From positions 3,596,001-3,660,000 of the forward strand of contig NZ_CP150452.1 of the NCBI RefSeq assembly GCF_051307045.1: a stretch of 64,000 nucleotides of DNA, in the 5' to 3' direction. The DNA is from Dryocola sp031988645. Its GTDB lineage: Bacteria; Pseudomonadota; Gammaproteobacteria; Enterobacterales; Enterobacteriaceae. Numbering within the stretch: position 1 is the stretch's first letter; each line of letters starts with the position of its first letter. The notes below the pieces were generated by a model. The model saw only the letters and a list, made by a program, of their open reading frames with translations. It did no database searches and was not told the DNA's origin. This document shows, piece after piece, positions 57,206-64,000 of this stretch. The translations under genes were made by a program, and so were the position numbers.

Positions 57206-57882
57206 GATGCTCAGTCCCATTTTGAAACGATGTTTTATAAATTAATTTATACGAGACTTCGCTTTTTATCGCTACGGCTTTTTCACCAAAACCTGTGCTA
57301 ACGCATGTTTATTGCAGAAGATGTTACAGATCTGCTGCGGGCGAGAAGTTTTTATGCAGCAAAAGAGCATAAAACAGATTTTTACCGGCCCAACAACTTA
57401 TCTAAATGACTGTTTTAAAATATTTTTTATAGAAAACCAATCCTCCCTCACATTTTGCGTTCGCTAATTTAACGCAAATTAAATCATAATTATTTGCCGT
57501 ATATTTTTCTGCGGGCAATGAAAGTCCCCCGGACTTGCATATCTATGCATTTATTTTAAAAATAACGTTATTTTTCAATAAATTATAAAAATCACCTTTT
57601 TGCATAAAATAACAAACGCATAACAAGCATAAGATAGAAAAAATTATATCGCGCTTAATTATTCATCCTTTCCCTCAGGCTTATTTACTCTTCCCTGACC
57701 GTCATCAATTAATTAACAGAGAAGCTTAAAGCCGCTTGAATACGTGATAAACCTCACATTAAATAGCCTCAGGGAAATTAAGATACGCCCCGAAGACATC
57801 AGATAAATTTATTTCAGCCGCGGAGCAAAAATATTTTGCGCCACAGGCTTCCTCATCTCCTGATTAATATAAAGGAAGAGTC
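57206..57882. promoter_or_regulatory. AT-rich control region upstream of the arc operon
   Basis: This 677-bp gap between tabA and arcA has no gene. It contains a perfect 18-bp palindrome at 57558-57575 (AAAAATAAC and its complement). A candidate FNR-type site is CTGACCGTCATCAA at 57695-57708. TGCAT(A/T)4-type motifs near 57545 and 57601 could be poor ARG boxes. Anaerobic and arginine-dependent control would be expected for an arginine deiminase operon, but the sites are only suggestive. Confidence 0.5.
57558..57575. promoter_or_regulatory. perfect 18-bp palindrome upstream of arcA
   Basis: The site reads AAAAATAACGTTATTTTT with no mismatch or spacer. It is about 310 bp before arcA, in the long control region, and suits a dimeric regulator. 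Confidence 0.5.
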
Positions 57883-59103
57883 ATGGACAAACATTATGTC
57901 GGTTCCGAAATTGGACAATTGCGCAGCGTTATGCTGCATCGCCCCAATCTCAGCCTGAAAAGACTGACCCCTTCTAATTGCCAGGAGCTTTTATTTGATG
58001 ACGTTTTATCGGTAGAGCGCGCGGGAGAAGAACACGATATTTTCGCTAATACCTTGCGTGGCGAAGGGGTGGAAGTTTTATTGTTAACTGACTTACTCAC
58101 CCAAACCTTAGATATCAGCGATGCCAAAGCCTGGCTGCTGGATACGCAGATTTCCGACTACCGCCTGGGGCCGGCTTTCGCCTCTGATATCCGCGGCTGG
58201 CTGGCCGATATGCCGCACCGCGAGCTTGCCCGTCGCCTCAGCGGCGGCCTGACCTACGGGGAAATACCGGCCTATATTCACAATATGGTCGTCGATACCC
58301 ATCAGGCGACCGATTTTATTATGAAGCCGCTGCCAAACCATTTATTCACCCGCGACACTTCGTGCTGGATTTATAACGGCGTATCCATTAACCCGATGGC
58401 GAAAGCCGCCCGCCAGCGTGAAACAAATAACCTGCGCGCTATTTATCGCTGGCATCCGGCGTTTACCGACGGCGGCTTTATTAAATATTACGGCGACGAC
58501 AATATTAATTATGACCATGCCACCTTAGAAGGCGGCGACGTTTTAGTTATCGGACGCGGGGCGGTTTTAATCGGCATGTCGGAACGCACCACGCCGCAGG
58601 GCGTGGAATTCCTTGCGGAATCCTTATTCAAACATCAGCAGGCGACCCGCGTTATCGCCGTGGAGCTGCCGAAACATCGCTCCTGCATGCACCTCGATAC
58701 GGTCATGACGCATATCGATATCGACACCTTCTCCGTCTACCCGGAAGTGGTACGCAAAGACGCCCAGTGCTGGACGCTTACCCCGGACGGGCGCGGCGGC
58801 ATCAAACGCCATCAGGAACCGCATCTGCTGCACGCCATTGAGCTGGCGCTGGGCATCGATCAGGTGCGCTTAATCACCACCGGCGGCGACGCCTTCGAAG
58901 CGGAACGCGAACAGTGGAACGACGCCAACAACGTGCTGACCGTCCGCCCGGGCGTGGTTATCGGCTATGAACGCAACATCTGGACCAACGAAAAATACGA
59001 CAAGGCGGGCATCACCGTATTACCGATTCCGGGCGATGAATTAGGCCGCGGCCGCGGCGGCGCCCGCTGCATGAGCTGCCCGCTGGAACGTGACGGCATT
59101 TAA
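57883..59103 (+). CDS. arcA: arginine deiminase
   Basis: ArcA hydrolyses arginine to citrulline and ammonia, the first step of the arginine deiminase pathway. It has 406 residues. The active-site elements are visible: FTRDTSCW near 160, HLDTVMTHID near 268-277 (catalytic His and Asp) and the nucleophile Cys in GGARCMSCPLERD near the end. AAGGAAGAG lies before the ATG. It opens the operon arcA-arcC-argI-arcD, which yields one ATP per arginine and raises pH. It should not be confused with the regulator also called ArcA. Confidence 0.96.
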   Translation: MDKHYVGSEIGQLRSVMLHRPNLSLKRLTPSNCQELLFDDVLSVERAGEEHDIFANTLRGEGVEVLLLTDLLTQTLDISDAKAWLLDTQISDYRLGPAFASDIRGWLADMPHRELARRLSGGLTYGEIPAYIHNMVVDTHQATDFIMKPLPNHLFTRDTSCWIYNGVSINPMAKAARQRETNNLRAIYRWHPAFTDGGFIKYYGDDNINYDHATLEGGDVLVIGRGAVLIGMSERTTPQGVEFLAESLFKHQQATRVIAVELPKHRSCMHLDTVMTHIDIDTFSVYPEVVRKDAQCWTLTPDGRGGIKRHQEPHLLHAIELALGIDQVRLITTGGDAFEAEREQWNDANNVLTVRPGVVIGYERNIWTNEKYDKAGITVLPIPGDELGRGRGGARCMSCPLERDGI

Positions 59104-59119
59104 GGCAAGGAGAGAAAAA

Positions 59120-60031
59120 ATGGAACACAAACCAACCCTGGTCGTAGCGCTTGGCGGCAACGCGCTGCTGAAAAGGGGCGAGCCGCTGGAAGCCGAAATC
59201 CAGCGTAAAAATATCGATCTGGCGGCTAAGACCATCGCTCAGCTGACCGCCAGCTGGCGTGTAGTGCTGGTTCACGGCAACGGGCCGCAGGTAGGGCTGC
59301 TGGCGTTACAAAACAGCGCCTATCAGAAGGTCGCCCCCTATCCGCTCGATATTCTCGGCGCGGAAAGCCAGGGAATGATCGGCTACATGCTGCAGCAATC
59401 GCTGAAAAACCACCTGCCGGCCAGGGAAGTCAGCGTGCTGCTGACCCAGGTGGAAGTGGATGCCGGAGATCCGGCGTTTCGCAACCCTACCAAGTACATC
59501 GGCCCGGTGTACGACCAGGCGCAGGCCGATACCCTGGCCGCTGAAAAAGGCTGGTCGATAAAAGCGGACGGCCCGTATTTCCGCCGCGTGGTGCCCTCTC
59601 CGCAGCCGAAACGGATTGTGGAAAGCGATGCGATTACGGCGCTTATCCAGCGCGATCATCTGGTGATTTGCAACGGCGGCGGCGGCGTGCCGGTCGTGGA
59701 GAGAGCCGACGGCTATCACGGCATTGAGGCGGTCATCGACAAGGATCTCTCCGCCGCGCTGCTGGCGCGCCAGATTGAAGCGGACGCGCTGTTAATTCTG
59801 ACCGATGCCGACGCGGTGTATCTCGACTGGGGCACGGCAACGCAGCGCCCGATTACCCACATCACGCCGCAAGAGCTGGACGGCATGGCGTTTGACGCAG
59901 GCTCTATGGGGCCGAAGGTTTCCGCCTGCAGCAGGTTTGTCGCCCAGTGCCACGGCATTGCAGGCATTGGCGCGCTGGCGGACGGCCCGGCCATTCTGGC
60001 AGGCGAGAAAGGCACGCTGATTCGGGAATAA
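59120..60031 (+). CDS. arcC: carbamate kinase
   Basis: ArcC turns carbamoyl phosphate and ADP into ATP, ammonia and CO2. The 303-residue protein has the amino-acid-kinase-fold motifs ALGGNALL near residue 10, HGNGPQVG near 51, VNGGGGVPV-type ICNGGGGVPV near 190 and ILTDADAVYLDWGT near 225. ATG at 59120 follows AAGGAGAG. It starts 16 bp after arcA. A REP-like repeat separates it from argI. Confidence 0.95.
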   Translation: MEHKPTLVVALGGNALLKRGEPLEAEIQRKNIDLAAKTIAQLTASWRVVLVHGNGPQVGLLALQNSAYQKVAPYPLDILGAESQGMIGYMLQQSLKNHLPAREVSVLLTQVEVDAGDPAFRNPTKYIGPVYDQAQADTLAAEKGWSIKADGPYFRRVVPSPQPKRIVESDAITALIQRDHLVICNGGGGVPVVERADGYHGIEAVIDKDLSAALLARQIEADALLILTDADAVYLDWGTATQRPITHITPQELDGMAFDAGSMGPKVSACSRFVAQCHGIAGIGALADGPAILAGEKGTLIRE

Positions 60032-60043
60032 GCGTTGAAAAAA

Positions 60044-60113
60044 GCCGGGTAGCGCAGCGCTGCCCGACCTGCAGAAATCGCATCGCAGGGTGGATAAGCA
60101 AAAGCGCCACCCT
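60044..60113. repeat. REP-like two-hairpin repeat, copy D
   Basis: GCCGGG...CCCGAC at 60044-60067 is followed by the AGGGTGGATAAGC...GCGCCACCCT stem at 60087-60113, the same orientation as copy A. It lies inside the arc operon between arcC and argI and may set relative mRNA levels. Confidence 0.75.
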
Positions 60114-60139
60114 CCAGGAAATTTAAAAGGATAACGAAA

Positions 60140-61145
60140 ATGACCATCAGCTTAAAAAACCGCAACTTCCTGAAACTGCTGGACTTCAAGCCCGCGGAAA
60201 TTCAGTACCTGATTGACCTCGCCCGTGAGCTGAAAGCGGCGAAAAAAGCCGGCAGGGAAAAGAAAACCCTGGTCGGTAAAAACATCGCGCTGATTTTCGA
60301 AAAAACCTCCACCCGCACGCGCTGCGCCTTCGAAGTGGGCGCTTTCGATCAGGGCGCGCAGGTCACCTACCTCGGCCCAAGCGGCTCGCAGATTGGCCAC
60401 AAGGAATCCATGAAGGATACCGCCCGCGTGCTGGGCCGCATGTATGACGGCATCGAATACCGCGGCTACGGCCAGGCAATCGTGGAAGAGCTGGGCGAAT
60501 TCGCAGGCGTGCCCGTGTGGAACGGGCTGACCAACGAGTTCCACCCAACGCAAATCCTCGCCGACCTGATGACCATGCTGGAGCACGCGCCGGACAAAAC
60601 GCTGCCGGAGATCGCCTTCGCCTATCTGGGCGACGCCCGCAACAACATGGGCAACTCCCTGATGGTGGGCGCGGCGAAAATGGGGATGGATATCCGTCTT
60701 GTCGCCCCGAAAGCGTTCTGGCCTGAGCCTGCGCTGGTGGAGCAATGCCGCGAGATTGCGCAAGAAACCGGCGGCCGCATCATGCTGACCGACAGCGTGG
60801 AAGAAGGCGTGGCGGGCGTTGATTTCCTCTACACCGACGTTTGGGTGTCGATGGGCGAACCCAAAGAGGGCCTGGGCGGAGCGCGTGAGCATCATGACCC
60901 CGTATCAGGTTAACCAGAAGGTGCTCAACGCCACCGGCAATCCGGCCGTGAAATTTATGCACTGCCTGCCCGCATTCCATAACGAGCACACCAAAGTCGG
61001 TAAAGAGATCGAAGAGGAATACGGCCTGAAAGGGCTGGAGGTGACGGAGGAGGTCTTCGAATCCCCGCATTCCATCGTCTTCGACGAAGCCGAAAACCGC
61101 ATGCATACCATCAAAGCCGTGATGGTTGCCACGCTCGGAGAGTAA
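60140..61145 (+). CDS. argI: ornithine carbamoyltransferase of the arc operon, frameshifted
   Basis: In this operon OTC runs in the catabolic direction, splitting citrulline with phosphate to ornithine and carbamoyl phosphate, which ArcC uses. Motifs STRTR, HPTQ and HCLPAFHNE are present. The frame shifts at 60868-60872: GGGCC should be GGCC, giving GEPKEAWAERVSIMTPYQVN and exactly 334 residues. It is strongly similar to the argF-type OTC upstream, so it probably arose by duplication of the anabolic gene rather than being the distinct ArcB type. No ARG boxes lie directly upstream. Confidence 0.92.
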
Positions 61146-61220
61146 CTTCCTCCGGCGGCGGGGATAGCCTCGCCGCCGGATATGCATTCGTGCGGCAAAG
61201 CGCCGCGGGAGGAAAGGAAA

Positions 61221-62690
61221 ATGGCCGATGTTACCCACGGGGATGTCAGCGCGACATCCGCAACAGCAGAAAAAAAATTAGGGCTCAGCGCGCTGGTCGC
61301 GCTGGTTATTGGCTCCATGATTGGCGGCGGCGTGTTCAGCCTGCCGCAAAACTTTGGCTCCGTTGCCTCACCCGGCGCGTTACTGATCGGCTGGGTGATC
61401 ACCGGCGTCGGCATGCTTTGTCTGGCTTTTATTTACCAAAATCTCAGCTCCCGCTGTCCTGAACTTGAAGGCGGCGTCTACAGCTACGCCCGCGCAGGCT
61501 TTGGCGATTTTATCGGTTTTCAGTCGGCCTGGGGCTACTGGTTCTCCGCCTGGCTTGGCAACGTCTCTTACGCCGTGCTGCTGTTCAGCGCGATGAGCTT
61601 TTTCATCCCGGTATTCGGCGACGGCAACAACCTGCCCTCGATAATCGGCGCTTCCGTAGTGCTGTGGCTGGTTCACGCCCTGGTGCTGCGCGGCGTACGG
61701 GAAGCGGCTTATATCAACACCATCCTCACCGTGGTGAAGGTCGTTATCCTGCTGGTGTTTATCGTCGCCGTGCTGATCGCGTTTCGTCTCGGCGTGTTCA
61801 CCGCCGATTTCTGGGGGCGCATGATGATCGTCGGCGGCCAGGAGCCGGCGCTGTTCGATCAGGTGAAAAACACCATGCTGGTCACCACCTGGGTGTTTAT
61901 CGGCATCGAAGGGGCGACGGTGGTTTCTGCCCGCGCGGCAAACCGCAGCGATATCGGTAAAGCAACCGTCATCGGTCTGCTGGGCGCGCTGGCGATTTAT
62001 GTGCTGGTGAGCGTGCTGTCGATGGGTATTTTGGATCAGGCCTCACTTGCCGGCCTTAAAAATCCTTCGATGGCCGGCGTGCTGGAAAACGTGGTGGGTC
62101 CGTGGGGCGCGAAATTCGTCGCCGGCGGCGTCATTCTGTCCGTGGCCGGCGCCCTGCTTGCCTGGACGTTGTTCGCCGCAGAATTACCGCGCGTTGCCGC
62201 GCTAGACGGCATCTTTCCGAAGGTGTTCGCCAAAGAAAACGCCCGCCATTCCCCGTCATTTTCACTGTGGATAACCAACGGCTTAATCCAGCTGTTTCTG
62301 ATCCTGACGCTGTTCTATGAGGCAGGCTATCAGGCGCTGTTCTCCATCGCTACCGCCGCCATCCTGCCGCCGTACCTGTTCAGCGCCGCTTACGGCCTGA
62401 AGCTTGCCTGGACGGGCGAACGTTATGCCGAAGGCGAATCGCGCACGGGCGGCATCGTGCTTGGCGTTATCGCTACGGTGTACGGATTCTGGCTTTGCTA
62501 CGCCGCCGGAGATTCCATGCTGCTCAGCTCTCTGCTGTTTACCCCAGGGCTTGCGGTCTTCCTGTGGCAGAAAAAACAGCAGGGGGAAACATTACTGAAA
62601 AGCTATGAATGGACGCTCGTGGCGGCTTTACTGCTGCTGGCGGCCTGGACGTTAAAACTGGTCTTTGCCGGCGCAATACAGATTGCTTAA
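61221..62690 (+). CDS. arcD: arginine/ornithine antiporter
   Basis: ArcD exchanges external arginine for the ornithine made by the pathway, at no energy cost. The 489-residue protein is an APC-family transporter with about 12-13 helices, starting after a 20-residue cytoplasmic segment with SALVALVIGSMIGGGVFSLPQNF, the substrate-binding GSMIGGG loop typical of ArcD/ArgP-type exchangers. ATG at 61221 follows GGAAAGGAA; the upstream frame is not used. It is the last gene of the operon and ends at a hairpin. Confidence 0.94.
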   Translation: MADVTHGDVSATSATAEKKLGLSALVALVIGSMIGGGVFSLPQNFGSVASPGALLIGWVITGVGMLCLAFIYQNLSSRCPELEGGVYSYARAGFGDFIGFQSAWGYWFSAWLGNVSYAVLLFSAMSFFIPVFGDGNNLPSIIGASVVLWLVHALVLRGVREAAYINTILTVVKVVILLVFIVAVLIAFRLGVFTADFWGRMMIVGGQEPALFDQVKNTMLVTTWVFIGIEGATVVSARAANRSDIGKATVIGLLGALAIYVLVSVLSMGILDQASLAGLKNPSMAGVLENVVGPWGAKFVAGGVILSVAGALLAWTLFAAELPRVAALDGIFPKVFAKENARHSPSFSLWITNGLIQLFLILTLFYEAGYQALFSIATAAILPPYLFSAAYGLKLAWTGERYAEGESRTGGIVLGVIATVYGFWLCYAAGDSMLLSSLLFTPGLAVFLWQKKQQGETLLKSYEWTLVAALLLLAAWTLKLVFAGAIQIA

Positions 62691-62695
62691 GAGAT

Positions 62696-62717
62696 TAACG
62701 CCCCTTTCGGGGCGTTA
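62696..62717 (+). terminator. arcD hairpin terminator
   Basis: TAACGCCCC pairs with GGGGCGTTA around TTTC, 6 bp after the arcD stop. The T run after it is poor (AAATG), so it may be leaky towards the argR-like gene. Confidence 0.6.
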
Positions 62718-62843
62718 AATGCTGAAAGATACGTGATTCATAATATTTTTAATTACTAATGCTGGCAAAGTCAGATCTATCAAACAGTTTAAATCTATAA
62801 GTGGCGTAAATTAATCACCTATAAAAATCATGGAATGGTGAAT

Positions 62844-63326
62844 ATGATGAGGATCTCCCGCACGTCATCAGAAAAAGAGCAAAGCCAGCTTACGCTGTGC
62901 CAACGGCTTATCGTCCATAAAAGCTATCACTCCCAGGAAGAGCTGCGTCGCGACATGCAGCGCCACGGCTTTGAGGCCATCAGCCAGTCGACGATTTCGC
63001 GGCTGCTGAAGCTGCTTGGGGTGATTAAAATGCGCAACGCGAAAGGGCAAAAAATCTACGCGCTAAACCCGCAGGAACAGCCGGAGCCGGACGCCGCGCG
63101 CTCGGTGGCGGAGATGGTGATTAGCGTCGAGCATAATACGGAGTTTATTATGATTCACGCCGTCGCGGGCTACGGTCGCGCCGTGGCAAAAATTCTTGAT
63201 TACCGCGCCCTGCCGGAAATTTTAGGCGTAGTGGCGGGCAGCAGCGTGGTGTGGATCGCGCCGCGCGAGGTGCAAAAAACCCCTCAGGTCTATCGCCGCA
63301 TTATGCAAACGCTGGGGCTGCATTAG
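62844..63326 (+). CDS. ArgR-family regulator, paralogue linked to the arc operon
   Basis: The 160-residue protein has an ArgR winged helix (EELRRDMQRHGF, then QSTISRLLKLLGVIKMRNAKG) and the oligomerisation/arginine-binding domain (MIHAVAGYGRAVAKILD, then GVVAGSSVVWIAP). In E. coli ArgR the GDD pair Asp128-Asp129 contacts arginine. Here both are Ser (codons 63240-63245), so arginine binding may be changed or depend on mixed hexamers with true ArgR. An argR-like gene next to arcA-arcC-argI-arcD also occurs in Salmonella. ATG at 62844 or 62847 is likely. Confidence 0.85.
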   Translation: MMRISRTSSEKEQSQLTLCQRLIVHKSYHSQEELRRDMQRHGFEAISQSTISRLLKLLGVIKMRNAKGQKIYALNPQEQPEPDAARSVAEMVISVEHNTEFIMIHAVAGYGRAVAKILDYRALPEILGVVAGSSVVWIAPREVQKTPQVYRRIMQTLGLH

Positions 63327-63375
63327 TCTTCATCGCAACCGTTTGCCTGTGGATATAAAAGTGTGAGATTGCCCC

Positions 63376-63403
63376 TTGCGATGTAAATCCACGCGCGTAT
63401 AAT
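63376..63403 (+). promoter_or_regulatory. pyrLBI promoter
   Basis: TTGCGA (63376-63381), a 16-bp spacer and TATAAT (63398-63403) lie 25 bp before the leader peptide start. This matches the main pyrBI promoter arrangement of enterobacteria. Confidence 0.75.
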
Positions 63404-63428
63404 GCGCCACAATTTGCCGGGAGGAAGC

Positions 63429-63533
63429 ATGGTCAAGTGTGTTCAAAAAATTGTCACACCTCGTCGTCTGCAGGACGGCGCGACGCCGTTTTTCTTTCCG
63501 CTGCATCAACCAATTTCAAAGGCCCCTCATTGA
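63429..63533 (+). CDS. pyrL: pyrBI operon leader peptide
   Basis: This 34-residue leader starts MVKCVQKIV and ends SKAPH. It contains three consecutive Phe codons rich in T (TTTTTCTTT) where polymerase pauses when UTP is low. Coupled translation then keeps the attenuator from forming. The stop codon lies inside the attenuator hairpin, the hallmark of this control. AGGA lies before the ATG. The start is 103 bp after the argR-like gene. Confidence 0.9.
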   Translation: MVKCVQKIVTPRRLQDGATPFFFPLHQPISKAPH

Positions 63534-63546
63534 GGGGCTTTTTTTT
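63522..63546 (+). terminator. pyrBI attenuator
   Basis: GCCCC pairs with GGGGC around TCATTGA, with possible inner pairing, followed by a T8 run. It overlaps the end of pyrL and stops transcription unless the ribosome follows closely behind a paused polymerase. Confidence 0.9.
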
Positions 63547-63574
63547 GCCCGCCGCACGAGAACAGGAGATAAGC

Positions 63575-64000
63575 ATGGCTAACCCGCTGTATCAAAAACA
63601 TATCATTTCCATAAACGATCTCAGCCGTGAAGAGCTTGAACTGGTACTGGCCACCGCCGCGCAACTGAAGGCGAACCCGCAGCCGGAACTGTTAAAGCAC
63701 AAGGTTATCGCCAGCTGTTTCTTCGAGGCCTCCACGCGCACCCGCCTCTCGTTCGAAACCTCCATTCACCGTCTGGGCGCGTCCGTTGTCGGCTTCTCCG
63801 ACAGCAGCAACACCTCGCTGGGTAAAAAAGGCGAAACCCTGGCGGACACCATTTCGGTGATTAGCACCTACGTCGACGCCATTGTGATGCGCCACCCGCA
63901 GGAAGGCGCGGCGCGTCTGGCCACCGAGTTTTCCGGCAATATCCCTATCCTGAATGCCGGCGACGGCGCGAACCAGCACCCGACCCAGACGCTGCTCGAC
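63575..64000 (+). CDS. pyrB: aspartate carbamoyltransferase catalytic chain, 5' part (cut by window edge)
   Basis: PyrB makes carbamoyl aspartate from carbamoyl phosphate and aspartate, the committed step of pyrimidine synthesis. The first 142 residues are present, with MANPLYQKHIISINDLSREEL at the start, the carbamoyl phosphate motif STRTR near 53-57, the SLGKKGE loop with Ser and Lys near 81-85 from the neighbouring chain, and HPTQTLLD at the window end. It should be followed by pyrI. It is controlled by the upstream attenuator. Confidence 0.97.
   Translation, partial: MANPLYQKHIISINDLSREELELVLATAAQLKANPQPELLKHKVIASCFFEASTRTRLSFETSIHRLGASVVGFSDSSNTSLGKKGETLADTISVISTYVDAIVMRHPQEGAARLATEFSGNIPILNAGDGANQHPTQTLLD

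Overview
This window comes from the chromosome of a GC-rich member of the Enterobacteriaceae. Gene content, protein lengths and several gene orders match Escherichia/Salmonella/Klebsiella-type genomes closely: glnE-ygiF-ygiM-cca-uppP-folB-plsY-tsaD-rpsU-dnaG-rpoD-mug-ileX, the lsr cluster, lptGF/pepA-holC-valS, rraB-argF-tabA and pyrLBI. The long-range order does not match E. coli K-12. The mug-ileX end of the macromolecular-synthesis region is joined, through an accessory stretch, to asc, aer, proP, patA, lsr and then lptGF-pepA-valS. I cannot name the genus from sequence alone.

Layout. Positions 1-13.6 kb are conserved housekeeping: the 5' two thirds of glnE, inorganic triphosphatase ygiF, ygiM, tRNA nucleotidyltransferase cca, uppP, folB, plsY, tsaD, the rpsU-dnaG-rpoD operon, mug and tRNA-Ile2 (ileX). 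Positions 13.6-17.9 kb are an accessory stretch. It starts with a 21-bp direct repeat next to ileX and holds a possible small membrane protein, an AT-rich CatB-like acetyltransferase, about 0.8 kb of non-coding DNA, a 5'-truncated fimbrial gene and an S-adenosylhomocysteine-hydrolase-like gene. Positions 18-21 kb hold two regulator/oxidoreductase pairs. Positions 21-31 kb hold ascGFB (aryl-beta-glucoside PTS), curA, aer and proP. Positions 30-35 kb are a five-gene peptide-type ABC transporter. Then come patA with a sigma-54 promoter and NtrC-like site, lsrACDBFG/lsrRK (AI-2 uptake and processing), lptFG, pepA, holC and valS. The last 11 kb is built around carbamoyl phosphate, ornithine and arginine: biosynthetic OTC with paired ARG boxes, tabA, the arginine deiminase operon arcA-arcC-argI-arcD, an ArgR paralogue, and the pyrL leader with the start of pyrB.

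The most striking sequence-level signal is a set of nine single-base insertions. They break rpoD, a tetR gene, proP, an ABC substrate-binding gene, an ABC permease gene, valS (twice), an unnamed membrane-protein gene and argI. Eight extend a GG or CC run inside a GGCC core, and the ninth lies within a few bases of one. Removing one base per site restores family-length proteins (for example exactly 951 residues for ValS and 334 for ArgI). Because rpoD and valS are essential, this looks like a motif-specific sequencing or base-calling artefact, possibly reflecting modified GGCC sites, rather than nine real mutations. Affected genes are annotated as CDS with a frameshift. I found no CRISPR array, insertion sequence or complete prophage, and no clearly new defence or mobile system.
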